In this document: piece after piece, positions 16,511 through 24,185 of the stretch | Numbering within the stretch: the first letter of the stretch is position 1 | Layout of the letters: the number at the start of each line of letters is the position of its first letter | DNA from: an uncultured bacterium | GTDB taxonomy: Bacteria; Cyanobacteriota; Vampirovibrionia; Gastranaerophilales; Gastranaerophilaceae | NCBI GenBank assembly: GCA_948684385.1 | Contig: CAPQCU010000011.1 | Location: forward strand, 5,027-69,026 | Reading direction: 5' to 3' | Length of the DNA: 64,000 nucleotides | Notes under the pieces: generated by a model | The model's input: the letters and a program-made list of their open reading frames with translations, nothing else | Databases searched by the model: none | Told to the model about the DNA's origin: nothing | Translations under genes and position numbers: made by a program

Positions 16511-17059
16511 ATGATACTTTATGACACAAAATATTTACAACTAAAAAGTACCAAGTCAAAAAGCGGCAGTGACTGGGTTTACGCGCACAGACCAAACTCC
16601 AAAGATGTTGTTGTAATACTTCCGATTATAAACAACGAGCAAATTCTTTTCTTAAAAGAAGAAAGACCGCCCCTGCAAGCAGAAGGAATTGCAAAATACT
16701 CAATTGCACTTCCGGCGGGACTTGTCGGAGATGAGAGAGAAGGAGAAACTGTAGAAGACGCAATTCGCGCAGAACTTCTTGAAGAAACAGGGCTTGAAGC
16801 TGAAAAAATAGAAATAAAATCACGTAAGCTTGCGAGCTCGCCCGGATGTGTTTCCGAGACTTTAACAATTGCATTCGCTTATATTAACGGATACAATGTT
16901 GTTTCAAAGCCGGTAAGTGACGGCGGAGTCATAGTTGACAGGATGCTTATTCATAAAAATGATATTTACCGATGGCTAAGAGAGCAGGAAGAAAAAGGAT
17001 TTGCACTCACGGCATCGACACATGCAGCATTATTTTATTTGTACGGAGGTAATGAATGA
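16511..17059 (+). CDS. Nudix hydrolase (ADP-ribose pyrophosphatase-like)
   Basis: 182-aa Nudix protein, likely cleaving ADP-ribose or another nucleoside diphosphate derivative. The Nudix box starts at G of VGDEREGE and continues TVEDAIRAELLEETGL. The position that is normally Arg of the REUxEE core is Ala here (AELLEE), with Arg one position earlier. Catalytic Glu residues are kept. The GDPMK-type N-terminal beta region is present (VVILPIINNEQILFLKEERPP). It begins 2 nt after the kinase stop and overlaps aroH by 4 nt. Confidence 0.88.
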   Translation: MILYDTKYLQLKSTKSKSGSDWVYAHRPNSKDVVVILPIINNEQILFLKEERPPLQAEGIAKYSIALPAGLVGDEREGETVEDAIRAELLEETGLEAEKIEIKSRKLASSPGCVSETLTIAFAYINGYNVVSKPVSDGGVIVDRMLIHKNDIYRWLREQEEKGFALTASTHAALFYLYGGNE

Positions 17060-17406
17060 TAACTAAGGGTATTAGAGGCGCAATTACAGTTGAAGAAAAT
17101 ACATCAGAAGCGATTGGCGCTGCAACAATAAAATTGCTCACAGAAATAATGAACAGGAATAAAATCGAAATCGATTCAATTTCTCATGCAATTTTCACAT
17201 TGACCAAAGATTTAAATGCAGATTTTCCTGCAAAATATGCAAGAATTAACCTCAAATGGAAAGATGTTCCGATGATGTGTTTCAATGAACTTGACGTTCC
17301 AAACAGTCTTGAAAAATGTCTGCGGGTTCTGCTTGTAATCAATTGCGGCGAAGGCTTTATGCCGGAATTTGTATATCTTGACGGAGCAGAGAAGTTAAGA
17401 AAATGA
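17056..17406 (+). CDS. aroH: Chorismate mutase, AroH class
   Basis: 116-aa monofunctional chorismate mutase of the AroH (Bacillus-type trimeric) class, converting chorismate to prephenate for Phe/Tyr synthesis. Signature parts are IRGAITVEENT, the FTLTKDLNADFPAKYAR stretch with its active-site Arg, and VPMMCFNELDVP. It feeds TyrA, encoded at 32005-32781. Start and stop both overlap the neighbours by 4 nt, so translation is coupled. Confidence 0.95.
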   Translation: MITKGIRGAITVEENTSEAIGAATIKLLTEIMNRNKIEIDSISHAIFTLTKDLNADFPAKYARINLKWKDVPMMCFNELDVPNSLEKCLRVLLVINCGEGFMPEFVYLDGAEKLRK

Positions 17407-17780
17407 AAAAAGTTTTAATCGTTGACGATGTAGAAGGCTGGAGAAATCACCATAAACAGGTTGTTGAAGAACTTATTGAAAGTGCTGAAATATACACGGC
17501 AGAATGCGCAAAAGAAGCTTATGACCTGCTTTTACAAGGAGTTCCTTTTGACATAATAATCACTGATATGCAGATGGAAACAGATTTTGAGCCTAAACAT
17601 GCCGGTGAATGGCTGGTTGAACAAATTAAAACTTTTAATCGTTATAAAAATACAAAGGTTGTAATAATTTCGGCAGCATACAATATAAGACACATCGCTC
17701 AAATACTTGGAGCAGAATGCATACCAAAATCCACAGCCTTAAAATGTATTTCAGCGTATAAGGAAATTTTCGGAGTATGA
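17403..17780 (+). CDS. Single-domain response regulator receiver
   Basis: 125-aa CheY-like receiver without an output domain. The acidic pair D8-D9 (VLIVDDVEG) and the phospho-acceptor D55 (IIITDMQME) are present. The switch Ser/Thr is in VVIISAAY, and the conserved Lys is in CIPKSTA. It could take phosphate from the kinase three genes upstream and act by protein contact. Overlaps both neighbours by 4 nt. Confidence 0.9.
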   Translation: MKKVLIVDDVEGWRNHHKQVVEELIESAEIYTAECAKEAYDLLLQGVPFDIIITDMQMETDFEPKHAGEWLVEQIKTFNRYKNTKVVIISAAYNIRHIAQILGAECIPKSTALKCISAYKEIFGV

Positions 17781-18949
17781 AAAAATTTGTATTAATATGT
17801 TTAACTCTTCTGCTTTCTGCAAATTCCGTTAAAGCAGGCTTTGAGAATTATTATAAATTTGAGCCAAATCTTGATGTTAAATTTATTCAATCTATAGAGC
17901 CGGAAGACAAAACCTTAAAAAAAGAATACAAAACGATATTAAAAAACGAAAAATACATTAAACAGAAAAAATATCAGAAAGCTGATAAGCTGCTGCCGGA
18001 TTTTATTCCAAACCTCGCAAGGTTTATAAATATCTACTCAGACAAAAAAGATTTTAAAAACGCTCTTGAAACAGCAAAAAGGCTTACAGAACTGGATACA
18101 GCAAATTTGTTTCCTAAATCAGCAAAAGATTACAGGCTCGGTGTTTTATACTCGCTTAACGGTGATTACATTAACTCGAACAAGTATCTTTATCCGTACA
18201 TAAATCAAAACAGTTATGCCCGATTTCAAATCGCGCAAAATTACTATTACATGCAGGATTTAAAAACAGCAGAAGCTCATGCTTCAAAAATAAAAACACA
18301 AGAAGATGCTTTCTATCCGGCTCAAGAGCTTTTATACACAATTTATGACATAACAAAAAATCCGCAAAAAGCTTATACTGCAGCAAAAAACCTTATTAAA
18401 TTCGACCCCGGTAACCCGCAAAATTACATGCGAATAGCAGCTTCAACATCAAACGATGCGGAAAAACTTACCAACTACTACAGGGCAAAACAAATTTATC
18501 TTTCGCAAAATCTTAATGACATGATAAAGAGAATTAACAATCTTACAGCGCCGATAGAGCAAAAGAAAATTGATGAAGCGTACAAAAAGCTTACATTCTA
18601 CTGCAAAAAGCCGGATTGGTTCAAAATCAAAGAACGCAGCGGAGATTTATTATCAGATGATATCTCATACTGGGATAAAAGGCAAAACGAGTTTTTCAAC
18701 ACTGCAAACGATTGCATTTCAAGATACACAGGCTCAAATCTTGCAGCTTGCTTTCAGGATTTAAACGCTTTTGAAGAACGGGAAGACAACTCACTTAACG
18801 CTGAAAATGCAAGAAGAATAGAAGCCCGACAAAGAGAAGCGCAAATTCAGCAGCTTGTAAGACAGAATATGCTGCTTGAAGAACAAAACAGAATGCGATA
18901 TTACAACTATTACCCGCGTTATTATTACCGCCGTCCTTACTACTGGTAG
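17777..18949 (+). CDS. Secreted TPR-like protein with Tyr-rich C-terminus
   Basis: 390 aa with a signal peptide (1-20, ending NSVKA). Repeated helical hairpins resemble TPRs: KFDPGNPQNYMRIAAS, SKYLYPYINQNSYARFQIAQNYYYMQ and neighbours. A Gln/Arg coiled coil (ARQREAQIQQLVRQNMLLEEQ) follows. The protein ends in an unusual Tyr/Arg tail, MRYYNYYPRYYYRRPYYW. It is the last gene of the kinase operon, overlapping the receiver gene by 4 nt. Likely periplasmic; function unknown. Confidence 0.78.
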   Translation: MKKFVLICLTLLLSANSVKAGFENYYKFEPNLDVKFIQSIEPEDKTLKKEYKTILKNEKYIKQKKYQKADKLLPDFIPNLARFINIYSDKKDFKNALETAKRLTELDTANLFPKSAKDYRLGVLYSLNGDYINSNKYLYPYINQNSYARFQIAQNYYYMQDLKTAEAHASKIKTQEDAFYPAQELLYTIYDITKNPQKAYTAAKNLIKFDPGNPQNYMRIAASTSNDAEKLTNYYRAKQIYLSQNLNDMIKRINNLTAPIEQKKIDEAYKKLTFYCKKPDWFKIKERSGDLLSDDISYWDKRQNEFFNTANDCISRYTGSNLAACFQDLNAFEEREDNSLNAENARRIEARQREAQIQQLVRQNMLLEEQNRMRYYNYYPRYYYRRPYYW

Positions 18950-18982
18950 GGGTAAATGTTTTCTACTGGTTGACAAAATTAC

Positions 18983-19016
18983 AAAAAAAAAGTTTGTCAC
19001 TTTGTGGGTGGCAAAC
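18983..19016 (-). terminator. Intrinsic terminator of a minus-strand small transcript
   Basis: Minus strand: GTTTGCCAC, 7-nt loop, GTGACAAAC (one mismatch in nine pairs), followed directly by T9. Confidence 0.75.
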
Positions 19017-19124
19017 ATTAAATAAACACGAGGATATTAAGAGAGAGTATAAAAAACTTTGGGTGAATGAGTTTGGAATTATTTTTCCAACTTCATTTCT
19101 TTATTTTCCTTTTCCATTTCTTAC
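18983..19124 (-). ncRNA. Candidate small RNA or micropeptide mRNA
   Basis: An estimated 140-nt transcript starting just after the conserved promoter box (19131-19149) and ending at the T9 terminator. It contains an open frame of 12 codons (19079-19117, reading MEKENKEMKLEK). That frame has only a weak RBS, so it may be a regulatory RNA, a micropeptide or a decayed gene. The transcription start is inferred from the box, not observed. Confidence 0.45.
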
Positions 19125-19130
19125 TTAGTA

Positions 19131-19149
19131 CTTACATATATATAAAGTA
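19131..19149 (-). promoter_or_regulatory. TATA-like promoter box, exact copy B
   Basis: TACTTTATATATATGTAAG on the minus strand, identical to copies at 27458 and 56434. An AAAAAAGGCAATTTTTC tract lies upstream (19160-19176), as at variant A. Confidence 0.65.
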
Positions 19150-19330
19150 ATTTCATTTTGAAAAATTGCCTTTTTTAAACCATAAATTTACAAACCTTAA
19201 AACTGTATAAACAGTGGATTTAAGGGATATATACTTTATAAATAAACCCGTTATCAAGACAACAAAATTTGCTTTACAGAAACCTTTTTTGTGTTACCAT
19301 ATTATTAATATGGGATAGAGGAGAAAGATT

Positions 19331-21880
19331 TTGGCTCAACAAAACATGTTTTCAGACGGTAAAATTGTACCGGTTAATATAAGAGAAGAAATGAAAAAGT
19401 GCTACATTGATTACGCTATGTCTGTAATCGTAGGTCGTGCGCTTCCGGATGTTAGAGACGGTTTAAAACCTGTTCACCGACGTATTTTATACGCAATGAA
19501 CGAGCTTGGTATGACTCCGGATAAACCGTTCAAGAAATGCGCACGTATTGTTGGTGAAGTTCTCGGTAAATACCACCCTCACGGTGACAGCTCAGTTTAT
19601 GAAGCTCTTGTTCGTCTTGCTCAGGATTTTAACACAAGATACCTTGTTGTAGACGGGCATGGTAACTTTGGTTCTGTTGACGGTGACGGCGCAGCTGCAA
19701 TGCGTTATACAGAAGCACGTATGCACAAAATAACGACTTCTATGCTTGCTGATATTGATTGTGAAACAGTTGATTTTGAACCCAACTTCGACGGTTCATT
19801 GGAAGAGCCTTCCGTTCTTCCTGTAAGGCTTCCAATGCTTTTATTGAACGGCTCTTCAGGTATTGCGGTTGGTATGGCTACAAACATCCCGCCTCACAAC
19901 TTACGCGAAGTTGTTGACGGCACAATTGCTTTAATTGACAATCCTCAAATCACTATTGAAGGTTTAATGGAGCACATAAAAGGCCCTGACTTCCCGACAG
20001 CTGCTACTATTGTAGGTTTAAATGACATAAGACAGGCTTATGAAACAGGAAGAGGTTCTATTAAAATGTCTGCAGTTGCTACAATCGAAGAAATTCCGGG
20101 CGGAGCTGGAAGGCAGACAAGAACAGCAATCATTGTTACCGAAATTCCTTATCAGGTTAACAAAGCAATGCTTATCCAAAAAATTGCCGACCTTGTTAAA
20201 GAACAAAAAATTAACGGAATTTCTGACTTGCGTGACGAGTCCGACAGAGAAGGTATGCGTATCGTTATTGAATTAAAACGCGATGCTAAGCCGGAAGTTG
20301 TTAAAAACAACTTATTCAAATTCACTCAACTTGCAACAACATTTGGCGTAAACATGGTAACGCTTTGCGGAAAACAGCCAAGATTGTTGAATTTGTACGA
20401 AGTATTAAACGAATTCGTTGAACACAGGGTTGAAATCGTTACGAGACGTACAATTTACTTCTTGAAGAAAGCAAAAATCCGTGCTCACATTTTAGCAGGT
20501 TTATTGATTGCTTTAGGCTCTTTAGATGAAGTTATCGAGCTTATCAAAAAATCAAAGACAACAGACGAAGCAAGAGTTGGTTTGATGAGTCGCTTCGGGC
20601 TTGATGTAGATCAGGCAAACGCAATCCTTGAAATGCAGTTAAGAAGATTGACAGGATTGGAACAAGACAAGATTAAAAACGAATATGATGAACTTCTCAA
20701 GAAAATTACTGAATACGAAGGAATTCTTGCAGACAGACAGAAAGTTCTTGATATCATAAAAGCTGAACTCCTTGAAGACAGAGAAAAATACGGCGACGAC
20801 AGAAAGACTCAAATCGTTCCGGAACAGGGTGAAGTGACAATCGAAGATTTGACTCCAAACACTCCAATGGCTGTATTTATTACACATCAGGGTTACTTAA
20901 AGAGAATTTCTTTAGACACATTTGAACGCCAAAACCGTGCAACACGCGGTAAAGCCGGCATGAAGACAAAAGATGATGATGATATTCAGCATTTCTTCAC
21001 AGCAATGATGCATGACAAAGTATTGTTCTTCTCTTCTAAAGGTATTGTATACAGCTTGAATGTCTACGATTTCCCTGAAGGTGGAAGACAGTCTAAAGGC
21101 TTACCAATCGTAAACGTACTTCCTATTGAACAGGGAGAAAGAATTACAGCGGTTGTTCCGGTAAGTAATTTCTCACACGATTTGAACCTTATTATGCTGA
21201 CTCAAAAAGGTTACATAAAGAGAATTGAGCTTGATAATTTTGCAAATATCAGAAGAAGCGGTATTATCGCAATTTCTCTTGAAGAAGGTGATAAGCTCAA
21301 CTGGGTTAAACTTGCAAACGCAAACGATGAAATCATCATCGGTACATCCTGCGGCATGGCAATCAGATTCCCGATTGAAGACCTGAGACCTTTAGGCAGA
21401 AGTGCAAGAGGTGTAAACTCAATGAAGCTTAGAGCTGCTGATACAATTATCGGATGCGATATTGTTCCAAGAAATTATGACGCAGACCTGCTTGTTGTAA
21501 CTTCTGACGGTTTTGGAAAACGTACTAAGTTAAGTGAATTCCGTTCACAAAACAGAGGCGGCATCGGTTTGATTGCAACTAAGTTTAAGTCTAATATGTC
21601 AAGATTGGTTGCTTTAACAATCGTTGAAGAAAAAGACGAAATTATGATGGTTACTGCAAACGGCATTGTTACAAGAATTAAAGCAGGAGACATCTCCTGT
21701 CAGGGCAGACCGGCAACCGGTGTAAGAGCTCAAAACCTTACTGACAATGATACCGTTGTAAGTGTTAACAAAATTGTTAATACAGATAAAGATGATGATA
21801 GTGAACCAACCGGAGGCGGATGTACTGTAGAAGAAATGCAGGAACCGGCAGGAGAGCAGACATCATTAATAGAAGAATAG
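19331..21880 (+). CDS. gyrA: DNA gyrase subunit A
   Basis: 849 aa from a TTG start preceded by GAGGAGA. Introduces negative supercoils with GyrB. The N-terminal breakage-reunion domain has YIDYAMSVIVGRALPDVRDGLKPVHRRI, and the active-site Tyr is in AAMRYTEARM. The coiled-coil tower is near 380-500, and the C-terminal beta-pinwheel runs from about 510. At the GyrA-box position, where QRRGGKG is usual, the sequence is QNRATRGK. The box is recognisable but altered, so ParC-like behaviour should be kept in mind. An acidic Gly-containing tail ends QTSLIEE. Confidence 0.93.
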   Translation: MAQQNMFSDGKIVPVNIREEMKKCYIDYAMSVIVGRALPDVRDGLKPVHRRILYAMNELGMTPDKPFKKCARIVGEVLGKYHPHGDSSVYEALVRLAQDFNTRYLVVDGHGNFGSVDGDGAAAMRYTEARMHKITTSMLADIDCETVDFEPNFDGSLEEPSVLPVRLPMLLLNGSSGIAVGMATNIPPHNLREVVDGTIALIDNPQITIEGLMEHIKGPDFPTAATIVGLNDIRQAYETGRGSIKMSAVATIEEIPGGAGRQTRTAIIVTEIPYQVNKAMLIQKIADLVKEQKINGISDLRDESDREGMRIVIELKRDAKPEVVKNNLFKFTQLATTFGVNMVTLCGKQPRLLNLYEVLNEFVEHRVEIVTRRTIYFLKKAKIRAHILAGLLIALGSLDEVIELIKKSKTTDEARVGLMSRFGLDVDQANAILEMQLRRLTGLEQDKIKNEYDELLKKITEYEGILADRQKVLDIIKAELLEDREKYGDDRKTQIVPEQGEVTIEDLTPNTPMAVFITHQGYLKRISLDTFERQNRATRGKAGMKTKDDDDIQHFFTAMMHDKVLFFSSKGIVYSLNVYDFPEGGRQSKGLPIVNVLPIEQGERITAVVPVSNFSHDLNLIMLTQKGYIKRIELDNFANIRRSGIIAISLEEGDKLNWVKLANANDEIIIGTSCGMAIRFPIEDLRPLGRSARGVNSMKLRAADTIIGCDIVPRNYDADLLVVTSDGFGKRTKLSEFRSQNRGGIGLIATKFKSNMSRLVALTIVEEKDEIMMVTANGIVTRIKAGDISCQGRPATGVRAQNLTDNDTVVSVNKIVNTDKDDDSEPTGGGCTVEEMQEPAGEQTSLIEE

Positions 21881-21884
21881 TTAA

Positions 21885-21912
21885 AAAGGGGCTTTTTAGC
21901 CCCTTTACATTA
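21885..21912 (+). terminator. Weak intrinsic terminator after gyrA
   Basis: Stem AAAGGGGCT/AGCCCCTTT with a TTTT loop, followed by ACATTATA rather than a clean T run. Confidence 0.5.
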
Positions 21913-21926
21913 TAAAAGAGGTTATA

Positions 21927-22373
21927 ATGAAAAAAATTAGTTTAATATTATGTTTATTGTTAATTTCAGGTCCTGTTTTTGCACAAACACCTGAAGATTT
22001 AATGGCAAGATTTCAGTACCATAGAAATGCAGTTTATCAAAAACTTGATTTAACAGAAGGACAGACTAAAAAAATCAAAAAAATTGATGAAAATGTTTAC
22101 ATTAAGTTAGAACCGGAATTACAGCAGGTTTCTAACTATATTAATAAAATTGATGAAATCGCAAACAGCGATAACTGCACTATCGAACGCGTAAACGAAG
22201 TTAAAGAAGAGTTCAAAACAACAGAACAGCGAATTTCTGCGATTAAAGAAAAGCACGAAAAAGCAATCAATCGGGTTTTAACTCCTGAACAAAAAACAGC
22301 TTATGAAAAAGCAAAAGAGGTTCAGAGGGCAGAGATAGAAAAAGAAATTGAAGAAATACGGAAAAATCAATAA
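21927..22373 (+). CDS. Periplasmic Spy/CpxP-like helical protein
   Basis: 148 aa. Signal peptide 1-20 (ending PVFAQ). The mature protein is almost all helical and charged. It contains LDLTEGQTKKIKKID and, later, VLTPEQKTAYEKAKE. These are two LTxxQ-like motifs typical of the Spy/CpxP family of periplasmic chaperones and stress sensors. The role by analogy is binding unfolded envelope proteins. Stand-alone gene between gyrA and ilvC. Confidence 0.65.
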   Translation: MKKISLILCLLLISGPVFAQTPEDLMARFQYHRNAVYQKLDLTEGQTKKIKKIDENVYIKLEPELQQVSNYINKIDEIANSDNCTIERVNEVKEEFKTTEQRISAIKEKHEKAINRVLTPEQKTAYEKAKEVQRAEIEKEIEEIRKNQ

Positions 22374-22467
22374 GTAGGCGCGCAGACATGCACACCTACT
22401 TAGTATTTAAATTTCTTTATATATCTTAATAATCGAGAAAACAGAAATTGTGTAGGTGGTATAATTA

Positions 22468-22564
22468 GATGGGTGGTTCTTGGATTAACCCATCACCCCC
22501 AACCCCTCTCCCACAAGGGGCGAGGGGAGGAGACGACAAGGGGGTAGGTTGGGTGAAACCCAAC
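22468..22564 (+). promoter_or_regulatory. GC-rich hairpin-forming leader upstream of ilvC
   Basis: After a possible -10 TATAAT (22460-22465) come three potential hairpins: GATGGGT/ACCCATC (22468-22494), CCCCTCTCC with GGGGCGAGGGG (22503-22527) and GTTGGGT-GAA-ACCCAAC (22548-22564). The composition is far more GC-rich than the surroundings. An imperfect direct repeat containing ACGACAAG occurs twice (22531-22540 and 22583-22592). It could be an RNA leader controlling ilvC or an inserted short repeat. Confidence 0.4.
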
Positions 22565-22633
22565 AACAAGGTGCTAGGAGAGGAAACGACAAGCTAAATC
22601 TCATTTACCCTCAACAACAAAAAGGAGAATATT

Positions 22634-23641
22634 ATGAGCGAACTTAAAATATATATGGATAAAGACATTGACACAGAACTTATTAAGACAAAAAAAATTG
22701 CGATAATCGGTTTTGGCTCACAAGGTTACGGTCAGGGGATGAACCTTGTTGACTCCGGATGTGATGTTGTATTCGGACTTCGTGAAGGTGGGAAATCCTG
22801 GGTTAAAGCTAAAGACTACGGATTAAAAGTAATGCCTATTGCAGAAGCGGTTAAGCATGCTGACATTATTCAAATTCTAATTCCAGACGAAATTCAGGCA
22901 AAAGTTTATAAAGAAGAAATTGAACCTAATATGCATGCCGGTCAATACCTGATGTTTTCTCACGGGTTCAATATTCATTATGGATTTATTAAACCAAAAG
23001 AAGATGTAAAAGTTATTATGGTTGCTCCAAAAGCTCCGGGGCACACAGTTAGAAGCGAATATGTTGCAGGCAAAGGCGTTCCTGCGCTGGTTGCAGGTGA
23101 TGATATAGAGCTGGCTCTTTCTTACGCTTCTGCAATCGGATCCGGCAGAACCGGAGTTATTGAAACAAGTTTTAAAGAAGAAACAGAAACTGATTTATTT
23201 GGAGAACAAGCGGTCCTCTGCGGAGGCTGCGATGCTTTGATTAAAGCTGCTTTTGAGACTCTTGTCGAAGCAGGTTATTCACCTTATATGGCTTATTTTG
23301 AAGTTTGTCACGAGCTTAAATTAATCGTTGATTTGATTTATCAAGGCGGAATAGAAGATATGCACTACTCTGTTTCAAATAACGCTGAATACGGTGATTA
23401 CACAAGAGGTGGGCAAATAATTAATTCTGATACCAAACAGCGTATGAAGAAAATCTTAACAGAAATTCAAGACGGAAGTTACGCAAAAGAGTTTATGAAT
23501 GAATTTAATTCCGGCGGAAGTAAATTTAAGGAATTGCGTAAGGCTTCCGAAGGGCATTTAATCGAAAAAGTAGGTTCGGAAATTCGTTCTTCTTTTGCCT
23601 GGAATAATAACAACAAATTGATTGATAAGAACAAAAATTAG
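22634..23641 (+). CDS. ilvC: Ketol-acid reductoisomerase
   Basis: 335 aa, class I (short) KARI. Catalyses the NADPH-dependent isomeroreduction of acetolactate in valine, leucine and isoleucine synthesis. The dinucleotide site is IIGFGSQGYGQGMNL. The metal/substrate site shows DLFGEQAVLCGG and the later EVCHELKLIVDLIY, both highly conserved. The C-terminal SNNAEYGDYTRG segment is also typical. RBS AAAAGGAG. No other ilv genes are in the window, and the long structured leader suggests own regulation. Confidence 0.96.
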   Translation: MSELKIYMDKDIDTELIKTKKIAIIGFGSQGYGQGMNLVDSGCDVVFGLREGGKSWVKAKDYGLKVMPIAEAVKHADIIQILIPDEIQAKVYKEEIEPNMHAGQYLMFSHGFNIHYGFIKPKEDVKVIMVAPKAPGHTVRSEYVAGKGVPALVAGDDIELALSYASAIGSGRTGVIETSFKEETETDLFGEQAVLCGGCDALIKAAFETLVEAGYSPYMAYFEVCHELKLIVDLIYQGGIEDMHYSVSNNAEYGDYTRGGQIINSDTKQRMKKILTEIQDGSYAKEFMNEFNSGGSKFKELRKASEGHLIEKVGSEIRSSFAWNNNNKLIDKNKN

Positions 23642-23742
23642 GCTCTTGACCGCCCGGGTGGGCTATGGCATTTAATTTTCCATTTCTTACAATGAATATG
23701 TATCAAAAATACAGTTCATTAACTTAATTAAAGGAGTAAGAG

Positions 23743-24069
23743 ATGAAAAAAACTTTATCAGTATTGGCAGTTTTAGGTATTGCTGCCGTAATCGGTACTA
23801 CAAGTGCTAATGCTTTTACATGGTCAAACTTAAACCCTGCAACCTGGTTTGGCAGCGGTAAATGCGGTTGTGAAAAACCTAAATGCGGATGCGAAAAAAT
23901 CAAAAAATGCGATCCTTGTGAAAAAGCAATTGAACCATGTCCATGCCCTACAGGCGCAGCAGCTCCTTGTGATCCTTGCATGAAGAAATCTTCACCTTGC
24001 AGCATTCCTGTTCAACCGGTACAACAGCCTTGCAGCCCTTGTGACAGATTACAAAACATGAACAAATAG
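23743..24069 (+). CDS. Small secreted cysteine-rich protein
   Basis: 108 aa with a signal peptide (1-24, ending TSANA). The mature part begins FTWSNLNPATWFGSGK and then has 13 cysteines in about 60 residues. They are arranged as CxC and CxxC pairs with Lys/Pro spacers (KCGCEKPKCGCEKIKKCDPC and similar). This suggests disulphide or metal binding (Zn, Cu, Fe-S) outside the cytoplasm. Family not recognised. RBS AAAGGAG; a clear terminator follows the stop. Confidence 0.8.
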   Translation: MKKTLSVLAVLGIAAVIGTTSANAFTWSNLNPATWFGSGKCGCEKPKCGCEKIKKCDPCEKAIEPCPCPTGAAAPCDPCMKKSSPCSIPVQPVQQPCSPCDRLQNMNK

Positions 24070-24077
24070 TTAAAAAG

Positions 24078-24104
24078 CCTCTCTTATATAGAGAGGTTTT
24101 TTAT
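24078..24104 (+). terminator. Intrinsic terminator
   Basis: CCTCTC/GAGAGG stem with a TTATATA loop and T6. Confidence 0.8.
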
Positions 24105-24185
24105 TATAAATCCTCTATTTATTTGATTACAAATTAGAGTAAATACTTTAAACTTAATGTATCAAAGGGGTGGAGTAAAGAAGAA

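Larger units (their letters stand above)
18950..19330. other. Intergenic region with candidate small transcript
   Basis: 381 nt between the TPR gene and gyrA. It starts with a partial TTTACCCC-type element (18949-18970, minus). On the minus strand it then holds a complete small unit: the exact TATA-like box (19131-19149), a 12-codon open frame (19079-19117) and a strong terminator (18983-19016). The last 150 nt are A/T-rich gyrA upstream sequence, and the gyrA RBS is GAGGAGA. Confidence 0.6.
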
